A stretch of 64,000 nucleotides of DNA from Erigeron canadensis. Its lineage: Eukaryota > Streptophyta > Magnoliopsida > Asterales > Asteraceae. Of this stretch, positions 47,222-56,739 are shown piece by piece; within the stretch, counting starts at the first letter, position 1, and every line of letters starts with the position of its first letter. A program made the position numbers and the translations under genes. The notes below the pieces were generated by a model. That model had not been told where the DNA came from and ran no database searches. It saw nothing but the letters and a program-made list of their open reading frames with translations. The stretch spans positions 2,416,501 to 2,480,500 of the forward strand of contig NC_057768.1 in the NCBI RefSeq assembly GCF_010389155.1, written 5' to 3'.

Positions 47222-48247
47222 AATTAATGCTTTCAAATAAACGTTATATTTGTGGCTTTTGATTTATATTAAAAATTGTACATTATGTGCATGTTCCCTC
47301 ACACGACGCTTCACTCTTTAATTTCTGTACGGTTTGTGTCATTTAAAACGTTGTGCATGTCTGTAACTATATGGTTGATGAGTGTGGGGATTATGAAATG
47401 AGTTTGATCGCTAATTAAGTTATTTGGTTAACGGATTTGGTTTTAAAAGGTAGACTTAAACACACAAAATTAGTCACCATCTCAACGCACAATGGTGGTG
47501 GGTATGTGTAGTACTCTATTACCATTATAAACCAACACATAGTGATTCATTGGTTCAAACCTAGCAACGTTGGATTGACTGGTCACCTCAAATACCGTCA
47601 GTGAGATAAGATAGAGGTTGCAAAATGCATGGGTTACGATTGGGTAATGGGATAATAGTTTCGCCGTTTCCCGTTTCCGTACCGATACTGTTTCCCGTTC
47701 CCGATTCCGTGCAACATAGGTTCGATATCTTCCGAATTATAATAGCACATATGAGCAATCATTTAAAACAGCATCAGATCCTTGTATACACACAAAATGG
47801 ATATCACATGCATCCCAATCAGAATCATCACTTAAAAACTCCACTCGCAACCCCTTCAGATCAACCATGAAATCAAAACTTCTAATAATTGTTTAACCAC
47901 TACCAATTCCTTGTATACACACAAAATCAAGTTTTTACAAAACCAATTCATTCACATCTTGTTGTTTCATCACAATTTCTCCAAATTCGAGATCTGGTGC
48001 TTGACCCGTTTTTTTCTTGTTTTTAGATCTGCAACAATACAATACAAATTCATATATCAAATGGAGTCTACCCACCACCACCATCAACAAAGCAAAATAT
48101 GCGAAAGAGGGCATCAGGGAATAAATGAATGATGTTCATAAATCATAACCGAGATGATGATAATGATGATATACAGTATATGTATATATAGATGTATGAG
48201 TGTGTGTTTGTATTATATATAGATAAAGAAAAACATATATAAGAGGT
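47221..48247 (+). other. Spacer; possible start of a MYB-like gene at 48061
   Basis: A 23-codon frame starts MESTHHHHQQSKICERGH at 48061 and stops at 48132. KxCxRGH resembles the lead-in to the R2 repeat of some R2R3-MYB proteins, but the following W and repeat are absent. I treat it as a possible gene scrap only. The stretch at about 47655-47710 is a simple CCCGTTTC-type repeat. Confidence 0.25.
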
Positions 48248-48499
48248 TGATGATTATTGTGGTTATAATATAAAGATGGATCTGAGAAAAAGTAGAAAGA
48301 AAAACAAGTTGGGGATCTGAAATTATTTTCCCTATATGTATTTTTAATAAAATGAAATAAAGTGGAACGGACAGAAATACTCTCATGTGCAGGGCACATG
48401 AGAGGGGATAACGGAGAGTTACAAACGGCTTAGAGACGGAGGGGTGTCTAGTGATACAAAAAAGTCACTACAAAGTGATGTAATAATAATAAAAAAAAA
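48248..48499. repeat. 250-bp direct repeat, copy 1
   Basis: About 90% similar to 53757-54012. Shared words: TATAATATAAAGATGGATCT, GTGGAACGGACAGAAATACT and GTCTAGTGATACAAAAA. A small hairpin (CTCATGTGCAGGGCACATGAG) sits inside. On the minus strand it looks like promoter/leader DNA, but its gene is not identified. Confidence 0.85.
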
Positions 48500-49153
48500 T
48501 AGATGGATTGACAGTGTTTGGATAGATTTTAGATATTAATAAGATGAATCTTTAAGAGATTATGACTTGCTTCTGCTTTGTGTTGTAACAATATGATGTG
48601 ATTGTTTATACGATAATGATACGGATAGATTTATAATTCTAGGATCCTATGACCTCTTGTGATTGATACCATAATTAAGTTAGGCTGCCTTTATCACCTT
48701 TTGTTTCTAACGCACTGATTGGTCCAAAAACACTTCCAGGAAAATGCAAGCTGAAAAGCAAGGGATTTCTGACCTTGGTAAGGAAAATATGCATTACTAA
48801 TATTTGGTTGCTTCTAAGAACATTATGAATCTCATTAACCTTAATGGTTGATATTGTTGGGTGAAATAAACTTTTTAATTACTAATTTCCCTCCCAATGA
48901 TTATAGGAGTAGTGGCGAAGAGGCCTTAAAGCACTGCAGGCTGATACCCTAATTAAGTTGCAGCAGGCACTTCCAGAACTGGAGAACGAGGTATGCGGAT
49001 ATAAGCATACTAGTAGGTGTAACAATTTCGACCCATTAACTTATGAATGGGTTGTGATCATCCCTAACGAGTAACGACCCTAATGAGTCAACTTGGTTTA
49101 AATAGAGCAATAGGTCAAACGGGTTGGACTGAAAAGTTTCTGAATCGTCTTTA

Positions 49154-49260
49154 TTAAAATGCATAAATTCGTCTAAATCTTTTTGTTCAATATATGATAT
49201 TTCTGCTACAATAATGTAATTTTGGCATTGAAATTCGACTGACCAATTATTGTTTAGAAA
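49154..49260. repeat. Repeat also present at 50445-50550
   Basis: AAATGCATAAA, GTCTAAATCTTTTTGTTCAA, TGTAATTTTGGCA and GACCAATT occur in the same order at 50451-50542. The segment lies inside the intron before 49421, and the second copy lies downstream of the pseudogene, so both are probably transposon-derived. Confidence 0.75.
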
Positions 49261-49565
49261 AAAGAAACTATTGGATAACAACCACGTTGGGTCAACGGAA
49301 TCTGACCAGTTGCATTCTGGTCATAAAATGCATGTGTTGATTGTATCTATTTGTATGTCCTATCTATTTTGTCACGTCTACATGTATGGATTTCTAATCT
49401 AGTTATTTTGTTTCTTAAAGGTTCAAAAGACAGCAAATGATGTGAACTTCTATACCTTTGCATTTGAATATTGCCTAACAGGTACGAGAGAAGTCCCTAG
49501 CCGCTCTGAACTTGTCTGGTTTTCAGCTTCGTATTATTCATTAGCATCTATTTTTGTGATTATGC

Positions 49566-49743
49566 AAAGGATAGACAGAAGAGCATAGATGTAGAGTGCA
49601 TATTTCAATTACTAGAGCTTATTTTAGGATCAAAGTTCCATCGTCAGATCAAGTAAAGGATAGACAGAAGAGCATAGATGTTGAGTGCATATGTCAATTA
49701 CTAGAGCTTATTTTAGGATCAAAGTTCCATCGTCAGATCAAGT
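49566..49743. repeat. 89-bp tandem duplication of a DCN1-like exon
   Basis: Units 49566-49654 and 49655-49743 differ at only a few positions. Because 89 is not a multiple of three, the frame is lost, and the first unit ends in TAA. Confidence 0.95.
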
Positions 49744-50771
49744 CGTTTGTTAGTTACCTAAGCTAGAACTTAGTTTATATGCAACCTTTTACATCACAAG
49801 TGATTTTAAGAGTGACTGCCAACATGCCCAATGTCCATTTTCTTTACTATTTTTAATGATAGTTTATTGAATATGATAAGCTATATCATTTAAAAAAATT
49901 TAGTACACGTTAGGCAACTTTTGAGTTTTGACCTATTTTGATCTGTTTAGTTTATCATAATTTTTTTTGTATGTTGACCATTTTAGCGTTATCATTCAAT
50001 TATAAATAACTGGTTGAAATGGTCACCTCCGATTATTATTGTTCTTAATCACCGTGGATACAAAATCTATTGGGCAGACTATTCAATAAAAAGGTTTGTG
50101 GTGCAATCGTGTACAAAGAGGAAAGTATGAACATTCAAGCCTTTGACCCTAAATAAAAGTAAGAAAATAGACAGTATGATTTTATGGGTGAAGCATCGTG
50201 AAATAATTTTTCTGTCATTGTGCAGACACAGGTTGATTACAAGGTTATAAACATGAATCAATGGACGACTTTCTATAGATTTTGAAATGAGGTAGTCATT
50301 TGTTTGGTTTGGAACTTTCTTTTAATCAACCGTGTTTTTATTTCTTTTTTCCCCCTATAGTTCTTACTTCTTACTCAAGCTTTTTAGCTAGTTAGCCTAT
50401 CACCAGAGGTGGCAAAAAATGGACTGATCCAGCTAAATCGTATTTTTTAAAATGCATAAAGTCGTCTAAATCTTTTTGTTCAATAAATGATTTTTCTGCT
50501 GCTATAATATAATTTTGGCACTAAAAATCGGCAGACCAATTGTAAATTGATGTGATGGTCATTCGAAAGTAACTACGGAGTATTTTTCATGATTACACTT
50601 TGGGGTTCTTTTAATATACTCCTAGTTCAATTGATAAACTGGATTAAGTTACTAAAAAACCGTATGTTATGTGGACAGATACCATAAGACCCTCATTTTG
50701 TGTTTAAAATGAGGAACACTTTTGAGTCACTTGGTTATCAACCTGGTTTTTATCTATCCCAGCTATTTACA

Positions 50772-51031
50772 TTTACAAGGGGCAACATTTCATCGCCTTC
50801 TTCCACCACAATGCCACTAAAGCAACCCACAATTCCGACCCGCCCACCACCCCCTCTTCAACTGGGCCCCACTTAGAACAATGTCATCATCCAACTTCCA
50901 TAACCCGGGCCAACTTGAACAACCACCAGGCCCATCAAAAGATGACCTCACATGTTTCTCCATCTCATTCATCAGATGCTCATATGGAAAACATGATGGG
51001 TTCTGAACATGCTCAAAATGACATAAAATGA
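50772..51031 (+). pseudogene. Unidentified coding-like relic
   Basis: Two adjoining frames look coding in composition: one Pro-rich (TMPLKQPTIPTRPPPPLQL, stopping at TAG) and one ending VSPSHSSDAHMENMMGSEHA and QNDIK with TGA at 51029-51031. They overlap in different frames, which suggests a frameshifted relic of a low-complexity regulatory protein. I cannot name the family. Confidence 0.3.
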
Positions 51032-51389
51032 CCCAACGAGTTGAGCTTCTTCAGCGCCCTTACAGGAAGAAGTGATGATGCCAGGATACTGTTCAATGAC
51101 GGTATATAAACTAGGTTGTATTTATGTAAGATGTGATATGTAACATTAAGGATTAATGAGATTGGATTATTAAGTAGTTTGCGTTTTGTATTTATGTAAG
51201 ATGTAGAAATCCATATTAACATATACTCGGAATCATATTCTTCAATTTTCAATAGTATTTGCTTACTTTGTTGGTCTTTTTAAAATTAATTATTTCATCA
51301 TTTATTTCATTTATTAGTTAATGAGCATGTATCTTTACGATCATCCCATGTTGTGTTTAATCTTTTATATTTTCAGCGTTGATAATTCA

Positions 51390-51640
51390 CATGTAAACAA
51401 AGCACCTACACATATTAATTTGCATACATATGCATACAAAGATGTGCATTTGTGTACATCCATGCATAAAATATATGCACCTGTGTACACCTATACATAT
51501 AAACATGTATACATATGTACATCTATGCATACAAATATGTATACCTATGCATACAAATATGTAGACGTATGTACACTTGTGTCCATCCATGCATGGTGGA
51601 CACCTATGCATGCAAATATGTACACCCTAAAAAGATTAAG
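51390..51640. repeat. Minisatellite of ATGCATACAAATATGTA-like units
   Basis: About ten variable units of 18-24 bp combine TATGCATACA and ATATGTAYAC, and are near-palindromic, so frames stay open on both strands (152 and 74 codons). Tyr/Cys/Thr/His-rich translations are artefacts of the repeat. Confidence 0.85.
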
Positions 51641-51779
51641 ATTTCACGAGTTTAAGTCTATTTTGTCTTTGTATCTATTTACACTTATGCATATACAATT
51701 TCATGTGATAAAATATATATTTACGTGTGTACGCAATTCATATATAATTGTTATAAAAATACAGGTGTTCGCAGAATAA

Positions 51780-52823
51780 CAAAAGTTAATGTATGAAATG
51801 GTTACGGGTGATAAAAACGTCATTCGCTAATTTTAAATAAATTATATAGGTTTAATTTAAAAAGACTAGTAGTTGGCTGATGAATGTATGGGTTTAATTT
51901 TAATTAAATTGTATGGGTTTAATTTAAATCGTAATCATAATAAGTAAATATAATTATATTGAATCCTTAAAAAGTCAAAGGGGATTCATAACTCTATAAA
52001 TATATGCGTTTTTGTCTCCTCGTTTAAATCTTAATTTCCTTTTACCTCTCTTTAATTATTAAATTAATCATTAATCATATAATAATTAGTTAAAATATTG
52101 CCTATTTATAGCCATTGATCAACATCATCAATGGTTCTAAATAGTTCTCGTAGTTCTCGACAAAAAATTAGTTCTCGTAATAACTTAACTCTATATATAT
52201 ATATATATATTTTACGGTAATTATTATAAGTGTACAAAAAAGTATTAATTGTTTATAAGATTCCTTAAACACGAAATGTTCATATCATAAAGGTAGTTAA
52301 AACCTACCATTGATTTCATTCTTAGTTGAATAATGTCTTTCTTCGAGCCGTCTTTGAACCAAAATCATTGATCAAACTTTTATAATCAATACTATCTAAT
52401 AAATCATTCTCAATTACTATCATTGCCGATTCATTCAACCTCTCTTATGACATTGTCGAGCGTAAGTATGAATTTAATATTTAAACTATATTAATATAAA
52501 ACTAAGAGTTTTTAAAAAATGGAGGTCCGTCTTAAAAAATTAGGGCCCGTTTTAAAACGGAGGCCCTGTACGCTGGCCTACATTGCACATGCCAAGATCC
52601 TTCACTGTTGATGCGTTTATTTTTTAAAAATGGGTTGTCATGATGAAAAGAAAAACCATAAACACGCATATGGACATTCAGAATCACATCTTCCTTATAT
52701 ATAAGCTAATTAACTTCTAGAATCTCAAGCGACAGTTCTAAAGTTTGTTTTTGTTTGTTATATGTTTAAGTTTCAAAATACATCACTTTGTTTCCATTCA
52801 AATAGTTGATACATTATATTTTA
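51780..52823. other. AT-rich spacer
   Basis: No gene recognised. A (TA)n tract at 52193-52211 and a short GGCCC-containing repeat end near 52530-52570 are the only notes. Confidence 0.4.
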
Positions 52824-53101
52824 GGGATTACTACCCCATAATGTAAACAACTTTACACGAATTGTTATAGTGTATTGAACTTCAATCTTGTGTATTGTAT
52901 GTAATGAACATTCAAATCATGTGCATTGTATGTATTCAACCAATCAAAACTTGACAAATGACAACTTATATGGTTGCCACATATATTCGGATACATATAA
53001 TGCATAAGATTTGAAAGTTTATTACATACAATACACGTGATTGAATTTCGATACATACAACTATTTGTGTAAAATTGTTTACATTCTAAAATACTAATCC
53101 T
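52824..53101. mobile_element. MITE family G3, copy 3 (278 bp)
   Basis: Begins GGGATTACTACCCC and ends ATACTAATCCT. The 9-bp duplication TATATTTTA (52815-52823, 53102-53110) is perfect. The arms pair through GTGTATTGTATGTAATGAAC and similar blocks. The last base is changed from C to T. Confidence 0.9.
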
Positions 53102-53321
53102 TATATTTTATTAATGTTTTATACTATTTAAAATGAATGTAACCATAAAGTCTATTTCATATAGATTGAGGTTCATTTTTATGGTTTTTAAAATATATAT
53201 ATTAAAAAGATTTGCGTCTAGACATATATAGCTAACTTCGGAACCCAAATTCTAAAGTTATATCTAATCAATTCATTTACTTTCACATGTCTAAACCAAT
53301 TCATTTGCTTTTGCTTTCTAA

Positions 53322-53609
53322 CTTACACATGTGTAGTTATACAACTTACACATGTGTAAGGTATACAACTTATCAGTTCTGAATAGTCATTTGATCTAGA
53401 TATCCAACTTACACATACGTAAGGTATACAACTTACGCATGTGTAAGTATACAACTTATTAGTTCTGAATAAATATTTGATTTTGATATCCAACTTACAC
53501 ATATGTAAGTTATACAACTTACGCATTTCTAAGTATACAACTTATATGTTCTAAATAATCATGTGTAACTTACACATATGTAAATTATACAACTTACACA
53601 TATGTATAA
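53322..53609. repeat. Array of palindromes, core CTTACACATGTGTAAG
   Basis: At least nine copies of ACTTACACATnTGTAAG-type sites, each a self-complementary 14-16-mer, alternate with TATACAACTTA linkers. A higher-order unit (palindrome, TATACAACTTA, TTCTGAATA, TTTGAT, ATCCAACTTA) repeats about every 90-100 bp. The 67-codon minus frame inside is artefactual. Confidence 0.9.
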
Positions 53610-53740
53610 GGGTTTATGGTTTAAAGTCGTAGGGTTAGCCGACCCTAAACCGTAAGCTACCATATAAAACCCCGGGAAAATCTAAACCCTAAATGCTAAA
53701 CCCCAAAATGCTAAACCCTAAAATGTATGTATCATTTTTT
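53610..53740. repeat. Degenerate AAACCCTAAA (telomere-like) stretch
   Basis: Several AAACCCTAAA / CTAAACCCC words near 53670-53725 resemble the plant telomere repeat but are interrupted. A short inverted repeat (GTAGGGTTAGCCGACCCTAA) lies at 53630. The stretch is too degenerate to be a true interstitial telomere. Confidence 0.5.
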
Positions 53741-53756
53741 CAGTAAAAAAAATGAT

Positions 53757-54012
53757 GATGATTATTGCGGTTATAATATAAAGATGGATCTGAGAAAAAG
53801 TCAAAAGAAAAACAAGTCGGGGATCTGAAATTATTTTCCCTAATATGTATTTTTGATAAAATGAAATAAAGTGGAACGGACAGAAATACTCTCATGTGCA
53901 GTGCATGCACATGAGAGGGGATAATGGAGGGTTACAAATGGCTTAGAGACGGATTGGTGTCTAGTGATACAAAAAGTCATTACAACGTGATGTAATAATA
54001 ATAAAAAAAAGT
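53757..54012. repeat. 250-bp direct repeat, copy 2
   Basis: Counterpart of 48248-48499. The internal hairpin is longer here (CTCATGTGCAGTGCATGCAC). Confidence 0.85.
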
Positions 54013-54059
54013 ACGACGGCGAAATTTGATAAAACGACAAACCACAAGGTTATGTAATG

Positions 54060-55350
54060 AAATTTTCTATTAATTGATCTCTTTTCAAAAAATTTTGATG
54101 TGTATTTTAATTTTTAAAGAAGATCGAATGTGATTTAGTTGATGTTCTTTTCTAATTTGTGAGGTTTAGTATATTTCATTTTGTTATTTTAACTTTGCTT
54201 TATTCTAACGAGATATATATATATATATATATCCTAGTACTAGCTAATTAACCCGTATATTATGCGGACACCTAAATAGAATTTGATTTTTTAAAGATAC
54301 AACACAATGAACCGTGTTTAACTTTTTATTACGTTGAACACTATTATATCATATAATGTTAATTCAAATCCATAACTTTAACTCCAAAATGATATTATAA
54401 TAATCAATCTTCATCTACAAATTTGTTTCTCATTTCAGTGGAAACTTTTCATAATTATCTAATAAAAATATTTTAAAGTCGTAATATCTTGAAATAATTT
54501 TTTTGTTTACTTTTTAAGTTTTTTTGGATGATGTCATAAAAATATTAAGGTTATATGTTAAGAAGTCTTCTTTAAAATAAAATGATATTATAACAATTTT
54601 ATTTTATTAATATAAGAGATTAATGCATATAACATGTGGGGACTAACTGTTGTAGAGTGCGATAAAACCGTAAAAATAGAATATTTTTGTTCTCTTTTTA
54701 AAAACTCTTACTTAATCCCAAAAGTAAATGAATACGATCTAGTTGATGTTCTTTTCTAATTTGTCACGATTAGTACATTTCATTTTGTGGTTATAACTTG
54801 CTTTATTATATATATATATATATAATTTCCTTATTTTGAAAACCATTTTTAATAAAATGAAATTTGATAAAATGAAAAACCATAAAGTTATTTAATGAAA
54901 TTTTCTCTTGTTTAATTGATCTCTTTTCAAAAAATCTTGATGTGTATTTTAATTTTCAAAGAAAATGAATGTGACTTAGTTGATGTTCGATCTTTTCTAA
55001 TTTGTGAGGTTTAGTATATTTCATTTTATTATTTTAACTTTGCTTTATTCTAAAGATATATATATATATATATCCTAGTATTAATGCATATAACATGTGG
55101 GGATTAGATATATATATATATATCCTAGTATTAATGCATATAACATGTGGGGATTAATCGTTGGAGAGTGTGATAAAACCGTAAAAATAGAATATTTTTG
55201 TTCTCTTTTTAAAAACTCTTGATGTATACTTAATCCCAAAAGTAAATGAATACAATTAGTTGATGTTCTTTAGTAATTTGTCACGTTTAGTATATTTCAT
55301 TTTGTGATTGTAACTTGCTTTATTATATATATATATATATATATATATTA
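54060..55350. repeat. Nested tandem copies of a DC1-upstream segment and Helitron ends
   Basis: Block A (AGTTGATGTTCTTTTCTAAT through GCTTTATT) starts near 54138, 54743, 54978 and 55258. Block B (TAATGCATATAACATGTGGG, then GATAAAACCGTAAAAATAG) starts near 54621, 55082 (partial) and 55133. (TA)n tracts with ATATCCTAGTA separate them. A minus-strand Helitron 3' end (stem CCGCATAATATACGGG then CTAG at 54240-54243) lies in the first unit. Block A is also the DNA left of the MITE upstream of DC1 gene 1. Confidence 0.8.
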
Positions 55351-55965
55351 TGGGATTAGGTATTGTAAAACAAGTATTAAGGTAAAATAAATAAGACAAG
55401 ATCTTGATCCTTAGATCATGGTTAAATTGATGCACGAAGATTCACGAAGCAATTGATGTACGATGATTTTGATGATGCACGGTGATTATCACCGAATAAA
55501 AACTTATTGTTTTATTTGTTTTACTTTAATAGTTGTTTTATTTTACTTAAAACCTATATATTATATATATGGGATAAGACTATAGTGAGAACACCCATAA
55601 AATTAGAACACTTAAAAACATCATTTTGATACATTAAAAGTCCATAAAATTAACATAGTGTAATTTTTATAACTGTTCTTATTTGATTATTTTATATATA
55701 TATATGTATATGTCTTATATTAGTATAATGTCCTTATGATGTGCGGATTGACCGTGCGTATAGTGCGATAGAAACCGTAAAAAAAAAAAAGAAAGAATGG
55801 TATCTATACATATAATTACATTATCATGATATATAAGTTGGATTTTTTTTTTGTTAGCGTTGTTATTTTTGTATAAATAATATTATTAAATAATTTGATT
55901 AATAATAATAATTAGAAACATAGTTTGATTAGGACTAAGTATATTTTAAAAAATATTATATTATA
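55351..55965. other. Spacer with AT microsatellites
   Basis: No gene. The part near 55360-55560 resembles the stretch of solo LTR 1 at 9160-9360 (AAATAAAACA, ATCTTGATCCTTAGATCATGG, GATGCACGGT), so a fragment related to that LTR lies here. Confidence 0.55.
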
Positions 55966-56225
55966 GGGATAAGTATTTGTGAATGTAAACAACTATAGGC
56001 GAATGTTTATAGTGTGAAAGTACTAAAGTTTTGTTAATTGTATGTAATAACTTTCAAATCATGTTCATTGTATGTATTCGAGTATATCTAACAATCACAT
56101 AAGCTGCCATTTGTAAGTTTTACATTGGTCAGAGACATACAATACAATAGATTTGAAAGTTATTCCATGCAATGAACACAACTTTATTTTTTCACATTAT
56201 AGTTAAATTTACAAATATTTATCCC
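55966..56225. mobile_element. MITE family G3, copy 4, upstream of DC1 gene 2 (260 bp)
   Basis: Begins GGGATAAGTATTTGTGAATG and ends AAATATTTATCCC. The flanking 9-mers TATATTATA (55957-55965) and TATTTTATA (56226-56234) match at 8 of 9. It is more diverged inside than copies 1 and 2. It lies 515 bp upstream of the DC1 gene 2 start codon, at a different site from the copy in gene 1. Confidence 0.88.
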
Positions 56226-56552
56226 TATTTTATAATTATATTAGGTAAAGATTACTACAATTCTAAAATCCAAAAAAAAAAAAGTATTTTAATTATCAAA
56301 AAAAAAAAAAACACACACACGCATGTTAATGAAGGATTATGACATATGCCACTAAAAAAACCTCTCAATAATGTTTAGTTTTTTTTTTTTTAGATATCTT
56401 GTTAGATGTTGTTTGTCAATAACAAGAAATTCGTTAACTTGCATCTTTCCTAACAGATACAAATCAACTAAATCTTCACCGTCAAATTATACCCATCTAA
56501 TCTAACAACCCAAACCCTGAACTAATATCCATCAATCAAACCACAACTCTTC

Positions 56553-56560
56553 TATATAAA
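56553..56560 (+). promoter_or_regulatory. TATA box of DC1 gene 2
   Basis: TATATAAA 180 bp upstream of the start codon, preceded by a CA-rich stretch. It implies a leader of about 150 nt. Confidence 0.6.
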
Positions 56561-56739
56561 ACCCCAAGAAAACACAATGATCATTTTAAACTATACTTAG
56601 TGTGAAACTTTACCAACCTTTAAACTCTGTTTTGATTTTCAATCATATTTCCACACACATTTTTCCAAACAAAAAATTAGCGTTAAAACCACATAATAAG
56701 TAATTTTCCTCACTCTTCAGAAACTGACCAATTATAAAG

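Larger units (their letters stand above)
48740..50291 (+). pseudogene. DCN1-like (DCUN1 domain) pseudogene
   Basis: Exon remnants of a DCN1-like protein, the family that promotes cullin neddylation: 48740-48777 (KMQAEKQGISDL, GT donor); 48913-48990 (WRRGLKALQADTLIKLQQAL and PELENE, GT donor); 49421-49481 (VQKTANDVNFYTFAFEYCLT); an exon encoding QKSIDVECICQLLELILGS and FHRQIKSFVSYL, present twice through an 89-bp tandem duplication; and 50232-50291 (VDYKVINMNQWTTFYRF). Order and content match plant DCN1-like genes of the At1g15860 type. The defects are an in-frame stop before WRRGL, a stop ending the first duplicated exon, a lost donor after the second, and TGA for Cys in YRF*NE (50283-50285). 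N- and C-terminal exons were not found. Confidence 0.85.

Noticed and set aside
51321..51779. 152-codon Tyr/Cys/His-rich frame
   Set aside because: It runs through a near-palindromic minisatellite that is also open on the other strand, with no splice or promoter context.
53660..53730. Interstitial telomere repeat
   Set aside because: Only a few interrupted AAACCCTAAA-like words, not a tandem TTTAGGG array.
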